Counted from the stretch's first letter, positions 24,130-36,990 are shown. The stretch is 64,000 bases of DNA from Trifolium pratense (GCF_020283565.1 NC_060059.1:48194572-48258571); one strand, 5' to 3'. Numbers and translations: made by a program. The notes: generated by a model from the letters alone, not told the origin.

Positions 24130-25620
24130 CTTGGTATTGTTCAAATTCCTTACCAAGTTACCATTATACCAATCCTAATTGTAAACAAATTTCACACCTT
24201 CACATGATATTAAATGATTAGATTATGAGTAAATGATATTCAAAACTTAAGCTTGAGAGTATTGTGAAGAAGACAAAAAAGGGCCTCTTATTTCTGCATA
24301 CTCAATCCTTTCTTGTAATATAAGGCTAGCTAGCTATGTAGCATTCAGATGTTGGTACTTACTGGCGCCATTAATATGACTACCACACAAACATACACAC
24401 ATGTATCTTAATCTTACCCTCCTGAACAGCAGAGTCTGTAGTACCTGGGAAAGAGTAAAGAAGCTTCCTGCAAAACTACTGCCTTACTGTACACAAGAAA
24501 TAGGGAGGGGGACATATTGCCTGTCATTTTCACCACAACTCACAGCATCTTACCTTTTCACTATCTCTAATTGCCCTTTCTTGTTCTTGCTTCTCGCCAA
24601 ATAGTTAAGTTGTTTTATTGGTTTTAGATTTACTCAAAGTTATAAATTGTATTTTTATTTTAGCTTTCTATTTTTTACAAATTTGTGATTTTGACCTTTA
24701 TTTTTTATAATAGTATTTTTAACCCTTTAACTTTAATTCCTTTTGTAAAAGACTAGTCCTCAATAATTTTAATCAAAAGTGTTATTATAAAGGTAAAAAA
24801 TCAAAATCGTAAGTTTATAAAAGTTAGGAAGGCAAAAATACAGTTTTCCTATAATCAATTTTTTTTTAATTAAAAAAAGTTTGAGTTTGTTGTCATATTT
24901 TGTGACGACTGAATTGATACTTCCATTTTTTTTTATGGGAATTAAATTCACACAAAATTACATTACCATTTTTTTAAGAAGAAAAATGATGTTATCAAAC
25001 TAACTAAAAGAATACTTTCATCTAATTAAAAGATACCAAAAATAATTATATTTTTTATTTAGAGAGACTAATTTATCTTTTCTATTTTTTGTGAGTGACA
25101 AAAATTGATCTTCATGTTTTTATAAATTTCTAATTAGTATTAATTAAGAAGAAAATCAATAATTCAGCTAAGCATATCTCATTGTTGACCTTCAAAAGTA
25201 ATTTGAGGCTTCTTCCGAAAATCCAAACATGTTATGGGGCAATCAAACACCTTATATAAGTACAAAAATACTTTTTTACAAAAGTTTTTATCAAGGTCTG
25301 AACCACAGATATTGATGTCCACATAAAAGTATACATAAAGAAGCTGTTACTTCCAGTTTTCTATGCAGACTTGTTATTGCTTTATTTAGGGGGAAAATGA
25401 CACTTCGTTCTAGTCTATAAGTTTTCTATTCTATAATAATGTGTTAATTTAAGTGTGAATGATATTTTTTTTCTTTCATTTTTCTAATAGACAATTTGTA
25501 TGTAATATAAGATGTACGTACTTCTAAAAATTATTTTCATGAACTACCTTAATAAAGAAAAAATATGAATGTATAATCTTAAAATTAAAAGACTAAATTG
25601 TCACGATGGAAAGCAAACCA
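24130..25620. other. AT-rich spacer without a recognised gene
   Basis: A short open frame at 24401-24604 shows no domain. About 24640-24860 looks like a decayed inverted repeat of the kind seen at 14165-14614. Confidence 0.35.
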
Positions 25621-25624
25621 GACT

Positions 25625-25768
25625 GGATTGTCTCCTGTCAAATGGGGAGTTCAGTTCAATCATGACCATTAAAATTAAAAGAATAAACATTTTAAAAATT
25701 TTAAAAAGTGATTGAATGGTGTGGATGACCACACATCAGGAAACTGGAGAGTCTCATGGAGACAATCC
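25625..25768. mobile_element. small MITE with 11-bp perfect TIR
   Basis: GGATTGTCTCC at 25625-25635 is matched by GGAGACAATCC at 25758-25768. The 144-bp unit is non-coding. Confidence 0.55.
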
Positions 25769-27393
25769 GTTCTCAAAAGTAAACCACATTACAATGTTAA
25801 CGATGAAAGAAAAAATACACCTGTACTATTTGTTAAAGTAAATTTCTTATTTTTAAAAACTGAAATGTTATATGAACATTTATGAATTATATAAAAACAA
25901 TAAAAAAATAAAATATATTTTCAATTTCAGTCAATATATTGTCTAATATGTATAAGTTTTGTATTTGATCAATAAGTATCATCAATTTAAGTTAATGCTT
26001 TGTTTATCTTAGATTTGTTTCTTCTATTTGTTAAAAAAGTTTATTTTTTAGTGGGCCTTGTTAGAAAAATTTAACTGGGCTTAATTGCAGCCATGTCATG
26101 GGACCCGAGTTCATCCTACAATGAGGATTACTTTTGACACCCTTTGAGTTTTCTTGCACGCCCCTTGAAATTATCAAAATATAATATCACTTCCGCTATT
26201 TAAGTAGACAACATGTAAAATTTAGAAAATTTCATGATATATAGGGGATGTTTTTTTCTCAAATTTATCATTACTTAAATAGTGGATGACGTGTAAAATC
26301 TTAAAAATTTCATGTTAAGAAGTGTTTTTTTTCCTCATTTCTATAACATTCGCTACTTAAGTAGCATAAGAGTAAAAATAAAAATGAAAAGGGCATGCAA
26401 GAAGTTCGGGGAATGCCAAAAGAAGCTTTCTCCTACAATAAGTGTTGTGGTGCTCATCATATGTCCTAATGCCACTTTTTAAGGCAATTGAACAATTAAT
26501 GCACCCCGAAAGACAAACAGATCAAGACATTGATTTTTGTAAAACATAGAAAGCAATATGGCTTGCAATGAGCCTACTCGTTAAAGTTTTTCAATTTTGG
26601 ACACAAAATTTGGGACCAAGATTCTCTGTCGTAAGAGAATCACACAATTTTTCATAGTTATTGGTCTAATCCAATTTTATAAAACTGAATTTTAAATTGA
26701 AAATAATGTCTCCCTTTATAATATATAATATTTTTGTAGGTCGTCTCCTATTTAATATATGACACTTTTAATAGAAGTCAGATTAAGCTATGTTCAATCC
26801 AAATTATATTCTAAGAATTACAAGTAGATCATTAAGTTCATGCTTAAAAGAAGAAATTGATAGCATTAATTTTATGAAATGGGTTCTGCTAACATGTGCC
26901 CTAAGGGCACATTTTAAGGTGTATTAAATTAACTAATATCTCATTTAATATACTTCAAAAATAGCAATAACCAACTTTATTAATTAAAAGATATAGTTCA
27001 TTATATTTATTATCCATTTAAAAAAATTGCATAGACAAAATATGATACTTGCCAAATATGATAATTAACTATATTTTTTTTGCTACAAAGCTTTTTTTTT
27101 TTGTCAAACTTTTTTTTTAAGTTGAAAACAAAATTAAATTATACTAGTAAGTATTATAAAATTCTAAAACATATTAGCAATTTAAAACCTAAAATTGTAC
27201 TAACAATCGTTACCATTACAACATAATACTATAATATTCGGTCTTGTTCACCGAGAAAAAACAAAAAACACAAGTTAGCATAAATCAAGTATTTCCAGAG
27301 TACATATAAGTCTGATCGTTAACAAACAAAAACAAAAATTGGAATCATATAATTATGGTCGTATAATCAGGCACACATCATAAATCAAATTTG

Positions 27394-27485
27394 CTTGGGT
27401 CTAGTTTCTTTTGGTTCTTGTATTGTTGACTTTATTTGTAACCTTGTTTGGTCTTTTTGGCACGCCTTGTGCTAAAAGACTATTA

Positions 27486-27539
<54 letters not shown>

Positions 27540-27563
27540 ATTTTGGCTTGTTCAAAAAAAAAA
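27394..27563 (+). mobile_element. 5'-truncated LINE end with target duplication
   Basis: AAATCAAATTTG occurs at 27382-27393 and 27564-27575. The insert resembles a plant L1 3' untranslated region (CTTGTATTGTTGAC, CGCCTTGTGCT) and ends GGCTTGTTC plus an A-run. A (TA)n microsatellite (about 27488-27537) has expanded inside it. Confidence 0.65.
27488..27537. repeat. (TA)n microsatellite
   Basis: About 25 TA units within the LINE end. Confidence 0.95.
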
Positions 27564-28169
27564 AAAATCAAATTTGGCAGCATATAATATTTTTGTCTTT
27601 CCAATTCTTTTAAATAGGCAATAAATATAGTGGATCATATCTTTTAATTAATAAAGTTGACTATTACTATTTTTAAAGTAAATTAAATATAATATTAGTT
27701 AATTAAATGCACCTTAAAATATGTCATTGGGGCAAATGTTAGCATTTACCTTATGAAATTACTATATTACACTGTCACTGCCTACAAATAATAAAGTGCA
27801 TCCACTACAGTTCTAAGCATGATCTGCCAGGAACAGTTTATACTGACTGACTATAGTAGAAAACAAATTGTGTTTATAGTATAAGATTTTTAATCGTTGA
27901 ATTTTTAATAAACATAAACAGTTTTAACTGCAAATTTTTTTATCCTTTTATCATTCCCTCACTTTACAGAAATCAGATCCCTAACATCTCTATCATACAA
28001 AAAACGTATTTAATTTTAGGGAATGTAAAGAGATTGTTGAGAGTGCACAACTCTCACCATCACTTGTACGTGTATTTGTGCATGCATAATTACTATACAC
28101 TAAGCTTTATATCAAAAATTCAGGTAATAGTACATAGCGTGTTTTTCAATTACAAAACTTTGTCCAACA

Positions 28170-28361
28170 TATTGGGTCACAAGAGAAAGTCGGAGGATAA
28201 TCCATGTTGGGAGCAACTACTAAATAAGTGAGTTGGACACCGTATTTTTACTCAAAATTTTAATGTATTAGATTTATGGATTATTTCACTTATACTATGT
28301 TCAACATTCACTTTTCCAAGCAATAATGTGGACTTAACTCACTTCATTCTTGCCACAACAT
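28170..28361 (-). mobile_element. solo TRIM LTR
   Basis: It reads ATTGGGTCACAAGAGAAAGT at the left and GGACTTAACTCACTTCATTC, then GCCACAACA, at the right. It is the same LTR family in minus orientation. Confidence 0.55.
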
Positions 28362-28420
28362 ATCATTGTGTGTGAATACTATACAATATAGATATGAAAC
28401 ACTTACACCTCTATGATTAG

Positions 28421-28958
28421 GCGTGTCGCGGTATCCGACACGTGTCGGTGTCCGACACTCGTATGACACTCCTACGACACGTGTCAGATTGCTCGGATTG
28501 GTGTCCAGAAAAACTCAATTTCGACACTTCTTTGATCAGTGTCCGACACCTGTAAGACACTCGTACGACACGTGTCAGACAAGTGTCCCAAAAAAAATTG
28601 TTTTTCCTTTGCTTATACTCTCCTTAGGCATATCTACAAGAGTTAAAGATGTGTCGAAACAACAACATTGATCAATGAGGGATTGAAGATATTACATTTC
28701 GATTACAATATTTTTAGCTTTTCAAAAGTAGATGGATAAATAAAGGTAAAATACTTGTATCTTATTTTAAAACTTTTTTTAAGAAATAACTTTCTTAACT
28801 TAGATTTACATGTATATATATTTTGATTATCAATTTATATCTTTTATAAATATGTACCAGTGTCGGTGTCCTATATTTTTTACATTAGTGGTGTCGCGGT
28901 GTCCGTGTCGTGTCGTGTCGTGTCGCGGTGTCAGTGTCGGAGTTCGCGCTTCATAAAT
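28421..28958. repeat. GTGTC/GACAC-rich inverted repeat block
   Basis: Dense copies of GTGTC and CCGACAC occur at 28421-28590 and, in opposite sense, at 28858-28945 (including GTGTCGTGTCGTGTCGTGTC). Unique sequence lies between. The two flanks form an imperfect inverted repeat, so it may be a transposon of unknown class. Confidence 0.45.
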
Positions 28959-28959
28959 A

Positions 28960-30233
28960 ATAGAATTAACTGCAAGTAATATAATCTTTTTCAAACCAAA
29001 TTACGTAAATCAAGCATTCATAGAGGAATTCATCTACTTAACTTAATCTTAGAAGTTTAGTTACTTATAGGCATAATTAACATAACAAAAGAGTTAGAAA
29101 ATAACGCACACAAAGTAACGTTGATTCCTTGCGGTGGAAGTTACTACTCCCTATGGTGGGGAGTGTCTTCCCTTGAGAGCCCCTTGCTCTCCCTTTGTTG
29201 CTCCTCCCTTGCTCCTTGCCTTGAGAGAACTTTGAATATTTTGGAATGAATAATTCTTGTGGTGAAGGGCTGTATTTATATTATATATTGGTTTTCTTTT
29301 CGGTGTATTAATATATATGGATGAAATTTGTGTTTTCAAATGAGAACAAGAAAGTGATATGAAAAATGGGGAAAGGGAAAACATTGAAAAGGAGGAGGAA
29401 GAGAAAAGGAAAGTGGAAATTTGAAAAGGAGAGGGAAAAATGGGACCGTGGCTTTTTTTGGGTTTCAAAAAATCAATGTTTTTTTCATAAAAATCCACGT
29501 ACTCCTTTTCCCTTTCTTTTTCACATCGCCCTTTGATTTCCATCATCAATGAATTGCCAAGGAAGAAATAGTAGTCAATGAAACCAACAAGATGAGTGAA
29601 TGAGAAATAGGGAAAGAACAATATAGTTTTGGGTCAAAAAAAAAAAAAAAAAATCTAGTGTCAACACATCCCTTGAGATATTTGAGAACTTTGTATGTTT
29701 CTTTATGTCATATGAGGAGTGATATCATCATGGTACAATTTATGGCTAGGATCCATTGGAATACTTGATGGATTGCAACCAAAGTCACCAAGTTCTGCTA
29801 AAAGGTCAAGACAGTAATATCTTTGGCTTAGGAAAATTTCTTTTTCTAAATGTGTAACCTCAAGTCTTAAAATATAAAATACATGTACACCAATGCTTGT
29901 AAATAAATTGTGACCATTGAAAAATGAGACACTTTCTGCTTACACATAACTTTTGGTATTAAGCACATTTTTCTTGTTTTATTGCACAGCAAAGTAGTGT
30001 GAAAAATGTGTAATAGAAAAAGTGTACACATACACATAACATAACCATGTTGAAAAATAAATGTCAATCAAGCAAGTTCAGCCTGAAGCCATTATTCATA
30101 CTTTACCACAACAAACCTAAACAAAAATAAAAAGACTATAATAACCCTACAAAAAAGCACCATAACCATGATGCAAACAGTGCAAAAAACTCCAAAACAA
30201 GTACAATAAGAACCTCAAAAGCCTGATAACAAA
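28960..30233. other. spacer downstream of the aldolase gene
   Basis: The minus-strand open frame 29151-29621 (156 codons) is Ser/Phe-rich with no recognisable domain. The part nearest 30233 should hold the aldolase 3' untranslated region. A 16-base A-run lies near 29640. Confidence 0.35.
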
Positions 30234-32806
30234 TCAGTATTTGTAATCCTTAACATGAAGAGACTCTGAAGCACCATCACCAAGGTTAGCATTACCTTGA
30301 TATTTTCCAAGAGTTGCTTCTGAATTTGCCTTACACCTAACAAGCAATGCAGCTTGAGCCTTAGCGATATTTTCGTCTTTTCCACCCCAAGCCTTAAGAG
30401 TACTCTGCTGAAGTGCCCTTCCATAAGAGAATGTGAGACTCCAAGGCTTCTTTCCCTGAAGTTTGTTCATTGCATTAAGGTTAACACTTGCTTCCTCTTC
30501 ACTTTGTCCACCAGACAAGAAAACTATAGCAGGAACAGCGGCTGGAACGGTTCGCAACAAAGCTCGGACGGTGTGTTGGGCTATAACCTCAGCAGCAACT
30601 TTTGGTGCATCTGATCCTGGTGTGACCATATTAGGTTTCAAAAGAGTGCCTTCAAGAAGAACATGATGGTCACTTAATGCCTTGTAACATGCCGCGAGAA
30701 CACGTTCTGTTACATCAGCGCATTTTGCGATATCGTGTGATCCATCAACAAGAATCTCAGGCTCAACAATAGGAACCAACCCGTTTTCTTGGCATATGAC
30801 TGCATAACGAGCTAAACCGTATGCGTTTTCGTGGATTGACAATGGAGATGGTTCATTAGGACCGATCTTTAGCACGGCACGCCATTTAGCGAACCTTGCA
30901 CCAGCTTCATAGTACTTCTTGCACCTCTGGCCAAGGTCATCTAAACCTTGAGTTGTAGTTTCTCCGTTTGTGCCTGGAAGTTCAACGGTTCCCTTGTCAA
31001 CCTTAATACCGGGAAGAACTCCGCCTTTCTTCAAAACCTCCACAAAGGGTACTCCTATACACAATTGAAAAAATTGTTAAGGGTCATAAGTAACATCACC
31101 AATAAGTATCTTGGAGAGCTTATGAAATAAGCTGGCTGTAAACAGCTTATAGACATGTCATAAACTCTTTATAAGCTCTCACAGGCCGTCTCATATGTGA
31201 TTATGCTAGTAGATAAGCCAAAATGAGGTGTCCTAAGTGATTATACTAGTACATAAGCTGAATTGCTGAAATAAATAAGGCAATATAAACAGACCCTAAA
31301 GCCAATACCTATGAAAGCATACAAAATCATCTAAATCTAAATTAGGGCGGTCTATCCTATTACGGTAAAAGTCATCCCTAATACGATTGTAAAAAGTGAA
31401 TTAAGGAAACACTGAATTCTCAATTAACAAAAATTCAAAACAAACATTGCTTATGCAAGTTTTAACACTTCCTTGATAATACCTGCAGCAGTCTTTTGGT
31501 ATAGTGTTTCTTCGAACAAGATAACACCACTGAGGCACTCTAAACAACCAGGGGCAGTGAATAGGAGTTCGCGAAGAACACGCCGGTTTGATTCATTATT
31601 CTCAACCTTAATGTTGGCAAATCGCTTTCCGATTGTGCCGGTAGATTCATCAGCAGCAAGGATACCCTTTCCAGGAGAGCCAATGTAAGCAGCATTGGCA
31701 ATGAGTTCATCTGCATTTCATGTTGAATTCTTTACAAACATTAACAACTAGAACAGATCAATTTAGAATTTGTGTTAAATTTAACTCAACGGCAACACTA
31801 CAAAATTTAATTGTAAGATGAAAGATGTCTCCTACTTATTTACTCATTTTCAAGTCATATCTCATCAACCTTTAAAAAAAAAGTCATATCTCATCCAATA
31901 CATGACTCTTATAGATTTCCAATCTACCATTGGATTAATTTTTAATTTTGCTTAGTCAAATTTAAGTTTTTCGTCCTTCTTCAAATACGCGTTTCATGGG
32001 AATCAACCTTCAATTCTTTCACTGCAAACTAAGTGTGTTGCGGGAATGGATTCTCTCGTGTGCCCTTTACACATAGAGTATAGTGTGATCTTTCACTATT
32101 CATCAAGAGAGATAAACACATGATAAATTTAAATGAAATGAGTTTGAATAGTGATAGATTACATTTTATTCTCTCTCATATCCAACTTAGAGGATTCATT
32201 CTCGTGTGTTACTATAAGAGCCCCGCATTTTAGCATCTAGTGGTGAGTGGTGGAACCAATCCCAAACAAGATTACAATCTTGCTTAAAATAAAATTTGTC
32301 CTTTTTCCTCCTTTTTTGGTACTTAGAATAATTCTCTTGCTCATTCACATTTACAACAACAATGAACCAATTCACATAGCATCATTTAGTATTATGCTAA
32401 AGAAATAAAGAAAGTAAAAAAAAAATCGTCATGGTGATAGTTTTAAATTGTGAGGTCCGCAATTGTGGCTGCAATATAACGGAGATTTTGCGATCATAAG
32501 TGCGACTCATGACCACATGCGACTGCAATTTAAAATCATAAATATACTCATAAAATTCTAAAAAATTTACCTGAGAACAAAAATTCACAAATAGTTCTCC
32601 AAAGAAGAGTTGATATACTTTCAATGTTAAAATTATTAAATAAAGATCTAGATCACATCTACACAAATGATCAACCAAAAAAGAAAAATCACATACACAA
32701 ATGATCAACAAGAAAAAGAAAAACATTTTCTATAAATGGAAAATAAATAAAATAAAATAACATGAATGAATAATTAACCTTCATATTTGCTCTTGAAAGA
32801 AGACAT
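30234..32806 (-). CDS. FBA: cytosolic class I fructose-bisphosphate aldolase (3 exons)
   Basis: Exons on the minus strand are 32806-32779, 31710-31483 and 31054-30234. Introns are GT..AG and the joined frame gives 358 residues, the usual length for the plant cytosolic enzyme. There is no transit peptide (start MSSFKSKYE). The enzyme splits fructose-1,6-bisphosphate into dihydroxyacetone phosphate and glyceraldehyde-3-phosphate. The Schiff-base lysine is K225 in [12 protein letters not shown]. The KWR motif (142-144) and VEPEILVDG also match the family, and the protein ends in KDYKY, as cytosolic isoforms do. Intron 1 (1068 bp) carries a tail-only retroposon footprint and a MITE-like palindrome. 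Sequence and frame are fully intact. Confidence 0.95.
31852..31895. repeat. tail-only retroposon footprint in aldolase intron 1
   Basis: AAGTCATATCTCATC is present at 31852-31866 and 31881-31895. Only AACCTTT plus an A-run lies between. Confidence 0.6.
32040..32222. mobile_element. MITE-like palindrome in aldolase intron 1
   Basis: GGATTCTCTCGTGTG near the left and, toward the right, GATTCATTCTCGTGTG, with inverted internal blocks (TCTTTCACTATTCA / GAATAGTGATAGA). The ends are not sharply defined. Confidence 0.35.
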
Positions 32807-32891
32807 GTTACTTAGTGGCTTTTGAGAAGAGAGAAGAAAAAGAATGATTTAGTTTTGTTTTGTGTGATGTTTGGAAAGTAGAGAAGACAAG

Positions 32892-32902
32892 TAGTATATA
32901 AG
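32892..32902 (-). promoter_or_regulatory. TATA box of the aldolase gene
   Basis: The minus strand reads CCTTATATACTAC about 90 bases upstream of the start codon at 32806, a good distance for a short leader. Confidence 0.5.
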
Positions 32903-32904
32903 GA

Positions 32905-33550
32905 GAGATGTTTGAGTTTGAAGATTTATTTATAAAGATGTTGTTAGAATATTTATTAATAAAGAAATGAAAGAAAAAGAAAAAAAAAAAGTAAAAAACA
33001 ATGGGCAAAGACAGATTCTAGATGTGTTTGAAGGTTGAAGTTGAATTTAAGACCGCAAAATAAGTTCAACCTTTGCATCTGTCTCAAACTAACGCCCCAC
33101 ACGGGGTTCCTCTTTTTCCACTTACCACCTTTTTCATTTTGCTTATCATGTCATTTTCATTTTCTAATTTTTTTTTTTTATATACTTCTTTTTTTCATAA
33201 TAATATAGGAATAAATTACTTTGGGTTTGCATTATTTTCTAAAAAGAAATCATTGATTAATAATGGTGACTAAGCTACACCTAGTAATGATGGTGAAAGA
33301 GAGAGGAGAGTTAGAGAAAAAAGAGATGGGTGGTTTTTTTATTTTAAAAATTAGGATTTCTGAATTATTAATAATTAAATTGCAAACATAGGTTTACTCT
33401 AAAAGTGAATGATATGTCCAGCTTACTCACCCTAGACTAAGGATGACAAATTCCAACAGTACATAAAATGTTTTAGTGAAGAGTGACATGTTAGAGGTCT
33501 TACATGAAAGAAATTATTTTTAAAATAATTTAATTGCTAGAAATTCACCT
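32905..33550. other. aldolase upstream region
   Basis: AT-rich sequence that presumably includes the aldolase promoter. No other element is recognised. Confidence 0.35.
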
Positions 33551-33551
33551 G

Positions 33552-33679
33552 TACTCCCTCCGTCCAAAATATAAACAAAAAATGATCAACAAAAGTTAAT
33601 GTATTTGGTGCAAAATTTAGTCTAGATACATTAACTTTTGTTAATCCATTTTTGCTTATATTTCGGGATAGATGGAGTA
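33552..33679. mobile_element. Stowaway-like MITE
   Basis: The left end is TACTCCCTCCGTCCAAAATA. The right end, TATTTCGGGATAGATGGAGTA, is its inverted and partly mutated copy. TA borders are present. Confidence 0.7.
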
Positions 33680-33738
33680 CATAAAATGGGATATTTCAGG
33701 TTCAAACCCTGATCCCTGCACATAAAATGTAATATATC

Positions 33739-33878
33739 TGTTGTGGATATTGAACACTTTATATAAGTAAGATAACTCATAAACCAAATACCTTAAGATT
33801 TTGTGTTAAAGTCCAACTCATTTGTATAAGTATTATGAACCTAGTATAGACGAGACTTCCCTCCCTCGTTACCCAACA
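33739..33878 (+). mobile_element. solo TRIM LTR
   Basis: It starts TGTTGTGGATATTGAACAC and ends in TTACCCAACA, with the family phrases AACTCATAAACC and CCTTAAGATTTTG between. It is shorter than the full LTR, so internally deleted. Confidence 0.6.
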
Positions 33879-34059
33879 ATCCCTATCAACTATTACACTT
33901 TCAAGATGATCGGTGGGAATGTGCACTTTATCTAGTGGGATCCTGTCTTCAATATAATGTGATGGCTCGAGAGTTCTTGAAGGGGCATAAGGTGAGTTTT
34001 AGTCTATTTCTTGTGGAAGTTTTTATTAAAAAACAGTTAATGCAATGAACAATTTGAAT

Positions 34060-34775
34060 GATGGCGGATTTTAGGATGGGAGATCTTAATAGGTCTCTCA
34101 CCAATGCATCATATATTTTATGAATTGGATGGGGTAGATTGAATGAGATGCATGATATTATGGTGTATTGTCAGTATAATATAATTTATTTTTTTTCGCT
34201 CTATTTTGTATCAGTAATATTAGTGGATTATCGCAACCAAATTTTATGTCCAAATTTTTCGGGGTCCAAATTTAAATTAATTTTTCCTGAAAAAATCGAG
34301 AACATTGTTTCTTCGAAAAAATTGAGAACTTTTTTTCCAAAAAAAAAAATCGAATAAAATATCGAAACTTTTCCCAGAAAAAAGGTCAAAAAAAATTTCC
34401 TGGAAAATATCCGAAATTTTTTTCCGAATAAAATATCGAAACTTTTTTCCATAAAAAACTCCGGAATTGTTTTTATTTGAAATCGAAAAAAATTTCTCCC
34501 AAAAACCGGGAACTTTTTTCTGAAAAGAAAGTCGAAATTTTTTTTCCGAAAAAGATCGAAAACTTTTTTTCAGAAAAATCGGGAACTTTTTTTCCAAAAA
34601 AAAAATATCGGAAATTTTATTTTATTTTTATGAAAATTATATAATACTGACAGTACACCATAATATCATGCATCTCATTCAATCCATTTAATCCAATGAA
34701 TAAAAGATATGGTACATTGGTGAAAGACCTATTAAGGTCTCTCATCCTAGAATCCTCCTTGAATGATATCCTATA
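34060..34775. mobile_element. TIR element with a degenerate minisatellite core
   Basis: The left flank (34060-34195) and right flank (34635-34775) are inverted copies, sharing GAATGAGATGCATGATATTA and TGGTGTAYTGTCAGTAT. The core (about 34250-34615) is a degenerate tandem array with a unit near TCGAAAACTTTTTTCCGAAAA, so open frames there are repeat artefacts. No transposase and no clear target duplication. Confidence 0.5.
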
Positions 34776-34942
34776 AGAAAGGATAAAGAAAATAATCGGA
34801 AAAAAGAAGAAGGGAGATAAACAAATTAACAAATAAAAAGAGTCTTATATGTATATAATTAAAGCAAAAAGGGAGTAATTAATTTATTTATTTTTAAATT
34901 TATTTACAATGAAAGTGATGGTAAAGCCAAAAAAAGTGTGTA

Positions 34943-35484
34943 GCTTAAATGCAGTTTTACCCCTCCTATTTTGATTGAATCGGAATTTTACTCCTTCTAT
35001 TTTAAAATTCAGAATTTTAACCCTTTATTTTATAATTTTTTGGATTTTAACCCCTCTTATACAATAACTTATATATAAAGCATATGATAAACACATAATG
35101 AATACTTAATCCCATTCAAGAAGTTTAAGGCATATTTATCATACAAGTAGTCGGAAGTTACATCATAAATCACATTGAGTACTTAATCTCAACATACATT
35201 TTGACGATTTCATCAAATAGAAACAGTAATTTCACTTGTTAAGTGAACTAAAAATTAAAAAATATATGATTTTGCCACTTGCAAACTCTAATGGTAACAC
35301 TATGATAAGCGTGTATTTATCACTAGAGTCTCACGTCGGTTACATATAATAAAATATAAGTCAAATATTATAGGGGACAAAACTCAATGAATTATAAAAT
35401 AGGAGGATAAAAATTCCTAACTTTAAAATAGGTGGGGTAAAATTCTGGTTCAGTCAAAATACAGGAATAAAACAACATTTAAGA
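34943..35484. mobile_element. non-autonomous TIR element (MITE)
   Basis: CTTAAATGCAGTTTTACCCC at the left is matched in inverted form by GGAATAAAACAACATTTAAG at the right. The similarity extends through 'ggattttaacccct' blocks for over 80 bp on each side. Confidence 0.6.
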
Positions 35485-35544
35485 CAAAGTGTGCTCTTCC
35501 TCTGCCATTGTTAATTTTTATTCAATGTGGTATCATTTAATTAT

Positions 35545-35652
35545 TAAATTAGTCCCCTGATATTTTTATTATATATGAATAAATTAATGTTAGTATATTA
35601 AATTAATGTTATTAAATTAGTCCCCTGATATTTTTATATATATGAATAAATT
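35545..35652. repeat. local tandem duplication
   Basis: AAATTAGTCCCCTGATATTT followed by TTAT..ATATGAATAAATT occurs twice, about 70 bp apart. Confidence 0.6.
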
Positions 35653-35659
35653 TTTTCCC

Positions 35660-36990
35660 CATTTATCTCTTTAACATGTGTCCTTAAGGGCACAAGTTAA
35701 CATTCTTCTTATAATAAACCAGAGACTCAAGTAGGCGAAAAAAAATGTGAGTGATCCAAATAATTTTTTTTCGGTAAATTCTAAAATGGGTCTTTAAATT
35801 AAAGAATTAAAATAAAATGTGAAAAGTCAACTATCTATTCTACTATTATTTTTAATTTCATTTTTTATAAATATTTAATTTTTAAACTACTTAGTAGTGA
35901 GTGAGTACTGATGATAACGGGACAATACATGCTTAATCACTATATATAGTCTGTATTGATGATCATATAAGCATGCGTAGATTTATAAATGCTATTATTC
36001 ATATACTTCCTCTTTTATTAATGACATTATTATGAATTTGTGACATGCCAAATGCATGCACATATCCGTCACAAGTACTAACTGACTATTTGTTTATCTA
36101 GAACTGTATAATTCAAGACCGCTGACCTCCATGCTTTCTTTTTTTCTTTTTTCTTTTTAGGCACATTTGACCTCCATTTTTGGCGTTGAATTTGGTGGAG
36201 ATGACCACATTTCGATCTCTCGCAACGGCAATTGGGATGAGGCTAAAACCACTTAATGTCAAAACTGACCCTGAATCAGATTAAACTGATGGTGAAAGCC
36301 AGAAAAAAAATTAAGTAATCAAACAAGACAAAGAAATTTTCTTAAATGTCATCGTACAAAATAATTTAAAGAGAATTGCAAGTTAAATTAATTATATCTC
36401 CATCCAAACTTGAAGAATAACGTTTAAATCATACAAAGTGATTTAAAGAGAATGTCTTTTGTTGTTCAATCATATCTTTTGTTGATATTGATGAATTGTA
36501 AAAAGTATTTTTCATGTCACTGAAACCACTTGAAAGGGAGCTTCTACGACACATGAAAAATTTCAATTTAACGGTACATTAGATCAATTAATTAATAAAT
36601 TAACGATTATTTGATAAATAAAAAATTATTTATCGATCATTGTATTTCAGAGATGATAATTCATAAGAAAAACACAAATTCAATGTTTTATAAGCATTAT
36701 ATGTGCTAACTTTTTTACATTTTTTCATAAAAAAATTGAATACGACTATTATGAGTGATAAAAAAATTCAAATTTTTTTTTTTACATAAGTGGTAAAAAG
36801 TTCAATAATGACTATTATGAGTGATAAAAAAAATTCAATAATAACTATTTTAAATGAAAGAAAATGATTTTGTTCAAAAAAATATTCATTTACCTATTAA
36901 TTTAATGATCTAATATACCAATACATTGATATTTATATAACTTATAAGGTAGAACAAAGCCAAAAGAAACTAACAAATTATTATCTAATT
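35660..36990. other. AT-rich spacer without a recognised gene
   Basis: A palindromic TTAACATGTGTCCTTAAGGG, then CACAAGTTAACA, near 35672 resembles the termini of the 26881-27750 element. Nothing coding is visible. Confidence 0.35.

Larger units (their letters stand above)
26881..27750. mobile_element. Mutator-like non-autonomous element with 9-bp target duplication
   Basis: TTATGAAAT stands at 26872-26880 and 27751-27759. The ends are inverted repeats of about 145 bp (left GGGTTCTGCTAACATGTGCC; right, read on the minus strand, GGTAAATGCTAACATTTGCC). A 9-bp duplication is the hallmark of Mutator superfamily insertion. There is no transposase. The interior carries a LINE end at 27394-27563. 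Confidence 0.7.

Noticed and set aside
29151..29621. 156-codon minus-strand frame
   Set aside because: Low complexity (Ser, Phe, Lys), no domain and no splice partners; kept only as a note in the spacer entry.
30354..30666. Plus-strand frames across the aldolase last exon
   Set aside because: Antisense shadows of a clearly coding exon.
34228..34597. Lys/Phe-rich frames on the minus strand
   Set aside because: They arise from the degenerate minisatellite and change frame with each unit.
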